A DNA stretch of 64,000 bases from Onchocerca lupi (Eukaryota; Nematoda; Chromadorea; Rhabditida; Onchocercidae), in contig JAOVVO010000311.1 in assembly GCA_028564675.1 (NCBI GenBank), forward strand, positions 25,144 to 89,143. Reading direction: 5' to 3'. Under the pieces are notes generated by a model. The model saw only the letters and a list, made by a program, of their open reading frames with translations. It was not told where the DNA came from and did no database searches. Made by a program: the position numbers and the translations under genes. Each line of letters begins with the position of its first letter. Position 1 is the stretch's first letter. Positions 12,301 to 25,160 of the stretch are shown here, one piece after another.

Positions 12301-15300
12301 AACTAGCAAGTTACTAGATTTTTCTGATTAAAGTTCATAAAAATAACATAGAAACTTTCTATGAAAGAGAAGATTTTAAGAGATATACGAAAATGAATAT
12401 CAATTATTCTTTTGATCATTAAAAATATAAAATTTGAATGTTAGTACATTCAGTAATGCACTTGAATTTCAACAAAACGAAATGAAAAAGAAAAAATATA
12501 AAAACTGACTTGTGGGCAAACTAATATATTCAATAGAAGGAACTTTAGGTTCAGCAGTGGCAGCAGCACCACCACTTAGACTTCGTGCACTACACCGCTG
12601 AATATTTACCACATGATTATGATGTGTAGAAGAGCCATTTCTCCTTTCTTCCATTTTTGCATATGCCAGCCTCTGACTTGGTACTGGCACAGCACGTGCA
12701 TTAGATGCAGCATTAAAAATCTGAAATACTAGCAAAATGTGAATCACATAACATTTCCGTCCTTTACCTGCAACTCCAATCTATTTCATCTTAGAATCGT
12801 TGCAGAGGGAAGTACTCACTGCTTTATCGAATGATGCAAGGACTTCTAGAGAGGGAAAGAGAAAGACGCACACATTAAAAGTTATATTTAAGCAGAGTAA
12901 TCTTATACATCCAATAATGATAATAACAAATGATTATAAAGACGATACACACACAGAATACCTTAATCTGTTTGACAGGATTTCCCGAATATGAATCAAT
13001 ATTTGGATTGGCTGCAGAAAATGGTCGTCGTGAAACAAGAGGCGAATGCGTTTTTGATCGACTGTTCGCAAGAGGAATTTGGGTACCGTGAAGTGATGGT
13101 AGGAATGTGAAGTCGTCAGAATCGGATACAACTCCTGTCTGATTTGATATCGGAAAGGTGCTGCACCTAGAAAGAGTAGGTTGGAAATATACTTTTAGAT
13201 AAAACAATTAAGAACACAAGTTAGGGTAGCAAGCAGCATAATATTTAAAATGAAGGGTAACAAAAAAGTTCGAATTTAAGAGAAATACCGAGCGGACCGC
13301 TCTGCAACTATTAAAAGACTTCAATGTTTGTGCAATTTTAATCCATCAAAGATAAATAAAATACCGTGAACTGATAATAGGATGAGGTGAACCCAATTTT
13401 GAACTAGCGACTGTACGCCCGGAAACAGTTGGTGATGTTGTGGCAGGTCCTAATGCTCGATGAGATGGCGATGACATGAATTGTGGTATGGGATTCAAAT
13501 CATTTTGTTTTCCGGATGTAGGACTTGTTGTGATAAACGGATGCGTAAAGAATGCTTCTGAAGTGAAATCAAAGTAATCTAAAATCCTTATCGAACAAAT
13601 TCGTAAGGCCAAAAGAATTTGTTTCATATTATTAAAAAAAAAAAAAAAAAAAAAAACTGCAAAGCTGTAAAGAAAACTTCAAGCTCAAAGTGAACAAATA
13701 ATCAAAAATAAATTAGAAGAGAACAGAACAGATTCACAGTTTCTGAGAAAATTCATGCAGAGTCTTGAAGTTTTCTTGTCAACTCAAAATGATTAAATAG
13801 TCAAAAATAAATTGAAAAAGAAAAGAAGAGATTCATAATTTCTGAGAAAACGGAATGCTTTGAAATTTAACAACTGCTGATAAAGTAACAGATTCATATA
13901 TTAAACATCCTATTATATTCTGACATTTAGCGGTAAAATTAATACAATATATTAATGTTCAGGATTATTGTGATAAAGAAATAAAAAATTGGATTGCAAA
14001 AATTTATTAATAATTAATGGTTATTTGTTTTTTCACAAATGCATTTCTTCGAAATATTATTTAAAAAAAACCAAACGGAGAGAAAACTATTCGATTTATC
14101 ATCTCAAGATTAAATTTATTATTTTAGCGAATTCAGAAGTCGTAAGTTAAGTCTTATGGAGCTGCGTTTGATTTAATATCCCCTAATTATCAAATATTAC
14201 TAAATATACTTTACATTAATATTAATTTATAATTTGCGTTCCTTATGATTCTAAATATGAGAAATTTTTTTCTTCTTTTTTTGAGAGAATGGAGAATAAA
14301 ATCCAACACTTAAAAAATTACATGAACAACAATTTGACACCTATAATGTGTCACTTATGAATAGCCAATGAATCTCACATAAATAATTTAAAATAATTCT
14401 CACATAAATAATTTAATGAAAGAAGTAAAATAAGAAGTAAAATATAAAGTGAATAAGAAGTAAAATATAAAGTGATACGCTATGCAAACATTTAAAAAAA
14501 AAATTTCTGTTTACAAAGCTACCATTTATTTTGTTTGGAAATGAAGCAAACTTATTACCAAATTCTATGCGATCTTTTGAATTTCTTTTCAGCAGAGCGA
14601 GCAGTAAATCTTTTAGTAAAGGACTGCAATATGTCGGAATGTTCGGTCGAAGTTCTTTATTCCGCTCATAAAACTGTTTCAAGGCCTGGGGTGTTTGTGC
14701 TTGAAACGGTGCTTTTCCCGTCAAGCATTGAAAAATAATTGTTCCTACCGACCACAAATCAGCTTTGGCACAATACTGCAATGACATTATCACCTGAAAT
14801 TATAGACTGATAAAATCAAAACAAAATGCAAAGACAATATCTTGGAATTCCAAAGTAAACAGAATTGCAAAGGAGGAAAAAAAACTGTTCTTGGATAACA
14901 AATAAGTTAATGAAACATTCAGCTACTCACGGTCCTGGAAAATCTACATAAATAAACTTACTTCAGGAGCCATATACATCGGTGAACCACATAAAGTGGC
15001 TGCCATATGACCATCACCTAGAAAACGTGCAAAGCCAAAATCAGCAAGTTTCACAATTAGATCCGTAGCCGGAGGGTTCGGACGTTGTCCTGGATTGCAT
15101 AGTAATAAATTTTGAGGCTTTAGATCTCTGGAAATGATATTTTGTTGTTGTTGTTGTTATTAGTATTAGTCTATTTAATTGTTTCTCCGGGAAAATTATT
15201 CCATTTCCAGTCAATAAATAACGACTGATCTAACAGCTGTTTCGTACTATACAAATAGAAAACTTGATCTATTACAGATCTGGAATACCATAAAAAATTC

Positions 15301-16645
15301 TGGAACCATAAAAAATTCTGACTAAGAATATTCTCATAAACTTTGCATATTCTTAATTAACAATAATTGCTCTTCAGTCAAATCTATTTTGATTTAATGT
15401 AATTAATGAATGATTAAAAAATTCCAGTTTTGAATGAATTTGAAATTGCGTGTGTTTGAATTATTATACAACAACAATTGGTTAAAGAATATCCTTGGAT
15501 TTCATAATCATATTTCTCAGTATACTTCTATTTACCCGAATATTTCATTTTGTACAAAAGAAAATGAAGAAATGACCTGTGCACGATTCCTTTTTTATTA
15601 ATTGCTGCAATGGCCCGAGAAATGTGAACAAGGAAATGTTGGATAGTTACTTCAGGAAGTGTTACTTTATTTTGCAAATAATCACCCAAATCTCCAGCAT
15701 TGCAGAATTCCATTACTAAGAAAACATTGGTCGGTGTCTCAACACATTTTAGTAATGCCACCAAATTTTCATGCTTCAAATTGGACAATTCCTGAAATTA
15801 TATATATACTTAACTAGCACAATTAATAGAAATTTTTTTCAATAAATGGTAAATATTGATCTGAAATTTTAATAACCATACCTTAAGTATTTTTATTTCT
15901 TTGGTAAGCAGATTTTTCGATTTAGTTAAACTCTTTTTTGCAATACTCTTAATAGCCACCGGAATATCCTTGCGCTAAAATACAATACTTGCAAATCTGT
16001 ATGATTTAAAGTTGAAAATATTAATTAAAGTTGAAAGTTTGAAGAAAAATGTGCTAATTGATGATGATACTTTTATTCTTTCTTTTTCATGACAAAGATA
16101 AAGAAAAAATATACAAAAGATAGAAAAGCTTACTAAAAGGAAAGAGATATTTGTATTTCTGGAAACTACAAATATCGCCTTATTTATTTCATTAAATAAA
16201 AAACGCATCTATTTAATGAATATATAATGTGCATTCGGTATTACTTTCAAACTGCATAAAAATTTTGGCAAAGAAAACACATTAAACTACAAATACTATG
16301 AGTAAAAGCTAGTCTTTCTTTCGCCTGTTCTTTCACAAATTTTTATTTTAAAATCCTTTTAGAACAATAAGAATCATTTTCAGCTTTTATTCGTTGCAAA
16401 ATCGAAAAAGTGTTCAAGTGATCGGATAAAATAATGATAATTAAAGAGTAAAAAAGTTAACTTTTCATTTTCAGTATAATTTGATTCGAAAATTCAGTTT
16501 CAAGGCTTCCAATTCAAAAAATGTTAGTGAATAATGAGAAAAAAAAAAGACTAACATCGACATATCGCCCTTTATAAACGATAGCAAATGCACCATGACC
16601 AATCAGATCTTTCTTTGTATATTCGAAGCCATCAAATTTTTCCAT
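9312..16645 (-). CDS. unc-51: Serine/threonine kinase UNC-51 / ULK / Atg1, autophagy initiation and axon growth
   Basis: Initiates autophagosome formation with Atg13 and Atg101 partners and in worms also guides axons. Exons in order of transcription: 16645-16556, 15974-15882, 15791-15577, 15127-14962, 14793-14559, 13557-13365, 13166-12962, 12720-12510, 12017-11573, 11294-11227, 10991-10816, 10626-10510, 10369-10187, 9888-9731, 9465-9312 (TAG). All phases join, giving 902 residues; C. elegans UNC-51 is about 856. The kinase domain is residues 1-275: start MEKFDGFEY, glycine loop GHGAFAIVYKG, catalytic Lys39 in VAIK, HRDLKPQN across two exons, DFG, TLCGSPMYMAPE and KADLWSVG. Residues 280-640 form a low-complexity Ser/Pro/Asn-rich linker ending in an acidic SLSEEEED patch. 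Residues 700-902 are the helical C-terminal tandem MIT-like domain that binds Atg13. Nothing is missing. The 5' leader contains a four-codon upstream ORF. Confidence 0.96.
12820..12845 (-). other. Candidate 26-nt alternative microexon in unc-51 intron
   Basis: A pyrimidine-rich acceptor (CCTCTCTAG) is followed 26 nt later by a consensus GTGAGT donor, inside the intron between the exons ending at 12962 and starting at 12720. Those flanking exons join in phase 0 without it, and inserting it would shift the frame and hit a stop soon after. It is, however, in frame if spliced to an exon ending in phase 1, such as the one ending at 14559, giving EVLASFDKA before IFNAAS. It was left out of the main gene model. 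Confidence 0.2.
13631..13655. repeat. Poly(A) tract in an unc-51 intron
   Basis: An uninterrupted A run of more than 20 bases directly upstream (on the coding strand it is a poly(T) run downstream) of the 13557-13365 exon. A simple homopolymer, likely length-variable. Confidence 0.7.
14430..14475. repeat. Exact 23-bp tandem duplication in an unc-51 intron
   Basis: Positions 14430-14452 and 14453-14475 are identical 23-mers (AT-rich, beginning ATAAGAAGTAAAATATAAAG). Just upstream, a 17-bp CTCACATAAATAATTTA motif also occurs twice (about 14374-14390 and 14399-14415). The perfect identity implies a recent slippage event inside the intron between the 14559 and 13557 exon ends. Confidence 0.75.
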
Positions 16646-16656
16646 ATCTTCTCCTT

Positions 16657-16668
16657 TCAACTCATCAT
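16657..16668 (-). promoter_or_regulatory. Four-codon upstream ORF in the unc-51 leader
   Basis: Reads ATG ATG AGT TGA just downstream of a TTTATAG acceptor, with its stop codon 11 nt before the unc-51 start codon. The leader from the acceptor (first base 16673) to the start codon is only 28 nt, so ribosomes loading at the 5' end would meet this minimal ORF first. Use as a translational brake is inference. Confidence 0.4.
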
Positions 16669-16673
16669 GATTC

Positions 16674-19600
16674 CTATAAAATCATTCTCGTCTTCAATGA
16701 AACCATCTAACAAACTAATAATTTGCGACAATTTCTCAAGCCACATCAACATGCTATTATTTATATAAGAAAACACTACGTTCAACATCGAGAATAATTC
16801 TAAAAACAATCATTATATCGTAACTACAATTTAAACATGACATCAGTGATGGTGAAAACTGGAAAATTATAAGAAATTAAAGAACGCTTAAATAATATTT
16901 CATGAGATAATGTACCCTTCCAGCGTAAAGCCGGTATGCATTTTTTTAATCTGATTTGTATTTTCCCATTTCACTGTATCAATGTCAATAACAACATTGG
17001 CTGAAGAAAGAATTGTAGAATTTATGGATTATGAAAGACAAAAAGTAGTATCATGGGATCTAAGATAAGTGTTTGTAAAATATGTCACTGCTGGAATTAA
17101 TCAGAAACATTGTATGTCAAGGTCAACAGGATATCTTTTCAATGTGGTAGAGTATGTGTTGAGAATAGTGGCTTAAGAGATGTAAAAAAGATAAAATGGA
17201 AAAGTAGTAATAACAAATTAAATAAGATTGAATATTTCAGGACTGTAATAAAAGCTAGCAATGTCAATTCAAAGCAATGCAATTTGATGAGATCATGCAT
17301 CGATTGATCGAACTGAATGATCAACGGTTTGAGTCAGTAGCAGTTATCCAACTATTTATGCAATATGTATTTTCCACTTCCATTTATTATTTTTCATCCT
17401 AAAAATAATTTCGTTCATGAATAAATGGATATCAAAATGATTGGCTTCCAAGCATCAATCAAATTTTCTTCAACCTTTTGCTTTATTGAAGAATCCATTA
17501 TTTCTCGCATCAGTTCTAGAAACGAATTGGACATCAATCACTTCTTATCTTTCGTTATTAGTTTAAATGTATTTCAGGATTTGATAAAGTTTAAGAATGA
17601 AGTTTGCAAAGCGTTTACATTGAAGCCAATAATATTATCGCCTATATGTATATATCTCTTTGCCTTCTCTTTGAATCGTCAACAGATTGGAATTTTGCTA
17701 ATACTTTACACAATTCTTTGTAACCAATAAGACAACCACCTACGTGTTGTAATCCACAGTATGGCAAAAACATTACATATTTTGGATGCTCTTGCTGGCC
17801 ATAGTGTATGAAAGATGCACGACGAGAGAGGGCATATTCTAATCACGAAATGAATGGCGTCGAAATAGTTTTTTGAAAAAAACGAACTTTATTGTGTACA
17901 AAACACGTCGCAAAATAACTACCACAATGTAAATATTGTATTCTTGTACTACTAATAATATTAAGTCAAAAATTGTTGAAGTTTATCGAAGAGAAGTCGC
18001 TGATTTACAAAAATTAATATTAAAAAGCACCATTTAAATAAACATATGCACTCTACAAGTTAAACCTCATGAAATTTTGCATTCAATTCTTGGTTCAAGC
18101 GGAAAAAATTCCAAAATTATTTTGTTTAAACCAGCTGCCAGCTAGGCTTTCAAGGTATACTATTATAGTCTTATAGTGACTTAAAAAAAACTTCCCTATC
18201 AGAAAAATATCATAATGATTGATACTTTTGAAGAGTTTAATAATTGAAAGACTGGAACTGATAAAATCATTCGGTGCATTAATTCTATCACATCATACGA
18301 TAAACAACTACGGGGATGACTTCCTACGAAAAATCCTAAAATTTTACAAGAAGATACTTTTGAATTTTATCCGTGCAAATTTAAAAGAGTAAAAGAAAAG
18401 TGAAATGACGAAGAATAAGGAAACTTTTTTCAAGCAGAATAAAAGTAACTGATTCATACTAAAATACGATTTTTTTTTTTTAATTGAAGATTATTTATTG
18501 TTTCAATGTTCATCGAATGTCTAAAAACACTGAAGCAAACAAATAATCTTTAGTCAAAAAAATTTATTCTAAAATAAAATGATGAATCAGTGAGGTCATT
18601 CAAATATTTATTATCAAGAAGGATGGAAGAACGAATGGACAACAAAATCGAGGAGACACGATGAATGAATGCTATTCTTCTCGAAGAGTGGACAAATAAA
18701 GAAGGGGAAAATGATGATGCCAGGGTTAGTCCTCAATTTCAGCCTTCTAATCGATATGCTCATAGGCTTATTCTTCGTTTCATTACATTTAGTAGCGTCT
18801 TCCTCTTAGAGAGGAAATTTTTAAAACAATCTATCTTCACATATAGCCATCCGTTATTACAATCAGGATGAGATGAAAATTCTTCTTCAATCAAAATATG
18901 AGAGGGATGTGTAGAATAAAATTCTATTGACATAAATATTTGCCGCTGTAATACTTCTCTAAGCAAATATATGCATTTTCTCGAAGAGAATCAAGATCTG
19001 AAATAAAAATTCTAGAAATTGAACATTTTGAAAAATATAATCAGTGAAATGATTGGCATTAATTGGATTAAGAAGTAAGCAAATAACCGGAAGATCAAAC
19101 GATGCCTGAATGGTGTAAAATCTTCAAGCATTCAATAGCTAAAAACGAAAACCAATCTGAGACATAGTATCAATAAAGTTGAAATGGTAATGTGACTGAG
19201 GAATTAGATGAATCGACTTGAAGCTTTTGTCTTGATTATATTTTCTGGATCATCGAGTAAATAGAGAAAGTATGTGGGGAGAACGAGAGAAGAAGTAGGA
19301 TGAAGGAGAGATGGTGAAAAATAACTTCATGAAAGTGGTTTGGTTCAGGCAGCTTTGAATTAAAGGTGGAAAAAGTGCTGATGGGAGTATGACTAATTTA
19401 AAAATTGAATGAAATGGATGATGACAGACCTAATTCTGAATTAATTTTTAGGCAGTACTACTGATAATGAATGTGAAGAAAAAGTATGGATTGAAGGGAA
19501 GAAAAGAAAAGAATGATAAATTTACCTCATCTCATTCCCGATTGGATTCTCCTCAACTAAACAATCTTATCATTCGGAAGACTTAAACAGACTTATAGCA

Positions 19601-21565
19601 CTTGAAGTAAGCACAGCAGAAAAGAGAATTGCATAAGCAGCACGTTATCTATCGACTTTAGAACGATGGAATGATGGCTTAGGCATGCCATGCGAGCAGC
19701 GACCACCGTCATCCTGAAAAATGCTGAAATGCTTCAGTTTCTACTCCATCCATCCATCCATCCATCCAACATCGATCACATTTTGCCGCTTTGTTGTGGA
19801 GAGAATGCTGCTGGCTGTACTCACTGAATGAGTTTGTTGTTCCGTCGGCAGTATAATCAACTCTGATAATATATAAACACATCGTTAATCGCACTCATAA
19901 ATCAAGAAGTGCCAGCTAAGCTACATGTACTACCACAACCGGAACAGCAGTTCTTCATTCAAATAATCACACCAGCAATAAATTTAAGTTCAAAAATTTC
20001 CTATCAAAAAAATGTTATCTTATTGTGGCACAAATTTAAATTCTATTCGGATTTTTTTTTTTGCAAGCATAACTGGTTCAAATTTTTTAAAAACTATTTC
20101 ATCCACAGAAGGTGAATTATTTGAATTCCTTTTCAATTATTCCAGAAAAAATAGAACCACCAAAAGTTTTAGAAGCAACTTTATTATTTCGATTTTTTCA
20201 GTATTCATGAGTGACCATGCATTGCTTATTTAAAATAGCAATCCATTTAAGATGATTTACTAATCTAAAAAAAAGAAAAGAAAAAAGATCAAAATCCCCA
20301 ATGAATAAGTCACAAATCATTAAGAATCGAAATTTCTAGTGAATATGCTGACATCAGAAAAGAAAACTTCAAAATATGTAGAATGCTATCAAAATGCCTT
20401 ACTTCAACATGGAAATGCGTGTGAACAGGAAAAATAAGTGTTATTTTTGTTCCTTGATCAAAATCTACAGTCTCATGAATCTTTTTAGATAGAAAATGCC
20501 GGAGGCAAAACATGAAACAGAAAAGGCAGAGAGATAAAACTTGCGAAAGTAATATATAATGATAAAGCAGCCATGGCAGTGCGCGTGCACGAAAAGACAC
20601 ACACGAGATGTGCCAAATAAATGAAACCAGCCCAAAATCAATAGCTGTATGATGCTTGAAAAAATTAACGAACGCCCTGGAAATGTTGAAAATTATTGAT
20701 TCTAACAACTGGGAATTCGACTTACTTCGATAAAACTAGCATAATTACGAGATTTACAAGTGTGAATATTGTAAATAGATCGCTCAGCATGATATCAATT
20801 TATGATACTAAATTTCAATTCCAAAAATATATGTTCGAAGATAAGTGCATTTGCATGTCAATAATTGGTTAAATTAATGAAACTGAATCATGTGGATAAA
20901 TTACGTAGAATGGGAATGAAAGTTCAAATGGACCTATCCTCCCCAATAACATCAGTATCCATTTCCTTACTCTCGCCTCATGGAATGGACGAAAAATACG
21001 ATCACTTTAATCTCGATAAAGCATTTCTGCATGACTCTTCTCTTTTCGTAACTCATCCTTAACAAAATCAGAAAATCATCAATTATATAAGTTATCTAGA
21101 GAATATTACCTTTATTTCATACTACGAACATCAGTAATGAAAATTTTTATTGGCATTACATATTTAAAATGTGCATGTACATTTAGCTACAATATTCAGA
21201 TTTCTGAAACTCAGAATCTTGCGAATGACTCACTGGTATTTTATATGAATGACTATTACTATTAATCAACATAAATGATAACAACAACGGAATCCTGGCA
21301 ATAACATATACAAATCACAATAGAACATGCTAACAACTGTGTATGTTAAATAACTATTAGGACAATCAAATGGATCAAACCACCTTCAGCAAGTTGAATT
21401 AAAGTCACATAAACTTAAGACAATCTCTAACTGATTTAACCACATGTAATACTTCTAAATTAATATCAGAAGTGTGAAATGTAATGTGGTATATTGGAAT
21501 CCTTTCAGAACACCTTGAAAACATTTCTAAGGAAGAAAGAAAAGGAAGGATTATGAAAAAAGAAA
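16674..21565. other. Intergenic region upstream of unc-51
   Basis: AT-rich DNA between the unc-51 leader and the 3' end of abi-1, both on the minus strand. Part should be unc-51 promoter and abi-1 3' UTR; a TTTATT at 21111-21116 would be an AATAAA about 450 nt past the abi-1 stop. Open stretches such as 17425-17730 (+) and 20310-20708 (-) have hydrophobic or composition-driven translations, no credible splice sites and no family resemblance, so I do not call them. A CCAT microsatellite sits at 19745-19768. Confidence 0.45.
19745..19768. repeat. CCAT tetranucleotide microsatellite
   Basis: About six perfect CCAT units on the plus strand, in intergenic DNA between unc-51 and abi-1. Confidence 0.8.
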
Positions 21566-24219
21566 TCAATTAATTGCTTGAACATAATTTCCCGGAAACA
21601 ATCCAGTACATCCATTAAGTACACCCTCGTACCAACCATCTTCATTCTTCCGTAAAACATAAACGATGCAGTTTTCTCTAAGGGTCAATTCGTCCGGTTT
21701 TTCTGCTTCATAATCATATAGCGCAACTGCTGAAAATTATTTCATTACATTGATATAATCCTTATTTAGTTCAAATATTTCATCCTGCTAAAACCTATCT
21801 GCATTAGTATTATACTAAAATAGTTACTTCACTCCAAGAGCAAAAAATGAATACTTGTCCCCACAATAACTAATCTGTCAAATCAAACTTTATCTAATCA
21901 TAGTTAAAAAAAATTAAAATGCCTTTTTCGATGTAAACTTTTGGAATCCAATCATATGAGCGATCAAACGGAGATCCCAGCAGGTAAGGCGAGCGGTCGT
22001 TAGTTGATGTGGAATGATTTTTTGATGATGCTGACTCATAAATTGGTGTCATCGTAGCCTGCATCGGGGGAGGCGGCAGTGGTTCATCATCTATCATCAT
22101 AGAAGTAGGCGGTGGTGGGAGTCCATCTGTAATAAAAAAAAAAAAAAAAAAAGAAACAGAGAAAAATGAAATTTATGAGGCAAAATCAAATAGCAAAAAT
22201 TATTGAGCATTTCATTCCAGTTCCACTTAGTTATTCACTTTTAAGCACGAATTAACACAAAAATTTACCTAAACTATTTGCGGATAACCTATACTGGGCT
22301 ACCGATGCCAATTGAGGAGGAGGAAGAGGCATGGATTGCTGCGAATCTCTTTTCCTGCTTATGGTACCGTAATTTGATGCATTTACGGTACTGTTATAGT
22401 TTTGATTTCCATGTGTAACAGTAGAAAATCTCTGAGGATCTATGACTGGAGTGTTTGCCACTTGCGGCGTACGATAATGATCTCCACGTGTTGTCGAGGA
22501 GCGGGAGAGCTAAAATAAATACTTACTAGTCAATTGCACATTAATTTAGTTAAATTCTCATAATTACACATATCGTTCAGTACATTAAACTTAATATAGT
22601 AAAGAGATGGATAATCCTTTTAAAGAGCATTTCTTTGATAATGGTCGTCAAGAATCTAAAGTAAGACTGTTTCATTTCGACAGGCAACTCACTTCATGAA
22701 TATTGTCAGATATGCAGAATGGCAAGATAAAAATTAGTCAGGTGTACCGTTCGTTAATGAGAATACTATCAGAATAGTCACAAAGCATATTTGCTAATCA
22801 CTTCAGCAGCTGAAACTTTACACCTGATTCAATGTCTTGAAAAACAAAAAAAATACCGTAGCAGTAATATTTGCTTTAGGCAGCAACTGTTCAAAATTAG
22901 GGAAAACTGGATAATGTGCACTAGTGTTTCCATGGGACAGAGTCGAAGTTGCACATGTTACAAATGAACGATTCGCTATTTCAGGAGTTTTGACACCGTG
23001 CCCCAAATTATCCAATACCGAATAATCGATTGGAGTGCGCTGGTAACGTTGAAGAGGCTCCTTAAAAAAGTGAAAGTTAAGAGTTAGAATTTAGTTTTAG
23101 TGAGTACTACAGAATGAGAAAAAAAAGTAAGCGACTCGGAAAATAACTGAATATCTTCGATGATAAAATGACCTGAACTCCAACTGAAATAACTTTATGT
23201 TGCCTTTGAACACATTTGTTTATTGTTAATACTCCGATTTCACGTCTCGCCACTTTTTCTTTATGAATTGCAATGATTTCTCCAACATTGTGAACCTAAA
23301 AAACTAGATATCGAGTTTGAAAACTGTGTATAATAAAATCAATTTTTTTCAAACTATTTCCAAGAAAACAAATCCGCAATGTCGACTAAATAATTGCATA
23401 TTGGATGTGACTTTCCAGTCAGTAGGTGCTATGTGGATGAAATTCAAAAGATAAAAATAAGTTTATGAAAATTTAGAATTCCATTCATTCTATTATCTGT
23501 GTAAAAGTATATGGAATTTTTTGAAGATATAATTTGTTGGAAAAAAAAATTCACTGGTTTTCTGAAGTATTTCAGATTATAGATAAAGAATAATGTACCT
23601 GCGATGTCATGTTATTGATTTTATCAGTTTGCAAATCGAGTGCATGCAGTACAGCATACGCTAAAGTATTCACTTGATATGCTACACTAGCAAGACTTTG
23701 CACTACATATCGTCTCGTTTCATCAAATGCCGCTTTTTTATCTTGTGCCTGCAAAAAAAAAAAAAATAATCAAAAATATTTCGACACGCATCAAATAATT
23801 CTTGGCCATTTCAGATCCAAAAACGAAAAAGAAAAAAAGAAAAACTCCATTTATATGTAATAATCGCCTTAATTCCTTTCAGATTTGTTTATTATTTCAC
23901 TAATTAAATGTAAAATCAATTGATCTTTAGAAGGACCATCTTTCCCAACATAATATCTAATTATTAAATATTTTGCCTGGAATATTTCTGCTCTCAAGCA
24001 ATTCACCTTGTGCAAATGTAAGTTGCTCAAAGCCAAAATAATCATAAAAAGATGTGTTGTCATACATTCAAGCAAGCGTACCTGTGCATAATTCGCTTCA
24101 CAATAAGCAGCGACCCGTTCTAAATTTGAGCAACTATTTTCCAGACTCGCTCTGCCATCCGGAATTTCGTTTTCGATCAGGCTGCGTAGAGTGACAGCCC
24201 CTTCAGGCCCATCCACCAT
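21566..24219 (-). CDS. abi-1: Abl interactor (ABI-1), WAVE actin-regulatory complex subunit
   Basis: Scaffold that links WAVE/SCAR, Abl kinase and Rac signalling to Arp2/3-driven actin assembly. Exons in order of transcription: 24219-24082, 23748-23599, 23295-23173, 23060-22857, 22509-22269, 22126-21923, 21729-21566 (TGA), about 407 residues. The N-terminus (LIENEIPDGRASLENSCSNL, then YCEANYAQ) and the helical stretch through about residue 137 (VHNVGEIIAIHKEKVARRE) are the conserved WAVE-binding/homeodomain-homologous part. The middle is Ser/Pro-rich with proline runs (MPLPPPQ, PLPPPP). The C-terminus is an SH3 domain at about residues 352-405, with ALYDY, DGWYEG and GLFPGNYV motifs. The last intron must use a GC donor at 21922-21921 to keep YIEKAVALYDY in frame. 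The start ATG follows a TTTACAG acceptor by 2 nt, suggesting trans-splicing. Confidence 0.94.
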
Positions 24220-25040
24220 CACTGTAAATTACTATAAATATAGACTACTGTAAAATGGATGACACTGAAATATATTCTGAAATCACAAAATTAGCTAGCA
24301 GCATTGGAATTTAGTGGCCATCAGGTGTCAGTCATCTGTTTCCTTGATGGGTCATCTAATAGATCACATCAACAAAAGTACAACGAACTGTCTGTTACCT
24401 GCCATCGATTCGGATGAATTAAAATTAAACTTCCTCCTCGCCAATAAGAGAAGAGAAAGAATTACACATTTCTTCAATTACATCTCTCTTCTATGCCCAA
24501 TCTCTCCGATTCTCTCCTTTATCATTCATACTCACATCCATCTCTCCCTTATATGATCATTCATTTACTTGCAATACCCGTCACATCATATGCCACTATC
24601 TTTATGTACTTTCTCCATCTCTAACCATGAAGTTTTTCTTAAGTATCCACATTCTCCTCCATCTCCTATAAATCTGTGATATTTCTTCCATCTGTCACAA
24701 TATCTGTAACCTCATGATAAAGCTTCCCAGTGTCGTTGCTCTTTCTTCTCCCTTAGTAGTGGACATACTGCAAGGATTTTATGGATGGGACAAACTTCGT
24801 TTTCCCTCTTAACCACTTGACAGTGGTCAGAGACGACATGTCTCCAAATATATTTCAGAATTAGTAATGAAAAGATGTCGAATAATTTGTCATTGTGTGC
24901 GATCCATTTAGATCATCTGGCGATTCTTGACCTCTTGGTAGAAGACAATCGAAATAACATCTTGTGATCACTCCACGGTGGCGAAATTTATCGTACTTAT
25001 CAATGAAAAATTGGTGGTAAAAATTGAGAAAGTCCTTAAC

Positions 25041-25160
25041 GATTCATTCGAAATTGATCAAATTCTTAATGATTCATTCAAAACTGATCAAACCCTTGAT
25101 GATTCATTCGAAATTGATCAAATCTTTGATGATTCATTCAAAATTGATCGAATCGTCAAT
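25041..25160. repeat. 30-bp tandem array, four copies
   Basis: Four units of 30 bp (25041-25070, 25071-25100, 25101-25130, 25131-25160), each starting GATTCATTC and containing AACTGATC or AATTGATC, with about 10-20 percent divergence between copies. A degenerate fifth start (GGTTCATTT) follows. Because 30 is a multiple of three, the plus strand is open through the array and spells a 10-residue repeat of the form DDSFEIDQIF; there is no other sign that it is translated. Confidence 0.85.

Noticed and set aside
12820..12845. Including the 26-nt segment in the main unc-51 model
   Set aside because: Neighbouring exons join in phase 0 without it and inclusion gives a frameshift and stop; kept only as an alternative-splicing candidate.
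17425..17730. 101-codon plus-strand open frame
   Set aside because: Hydrophobic Ile/Phe-rich translation explained by composition; no recognised family.
20310..20708. 132-codon minus-strand open frame in the unc-51/abi-1 interval
   Set aside because: Phe/His/Leu-rich composition typical of random AT-rich sequence; no domain and no acceptor or donor support.
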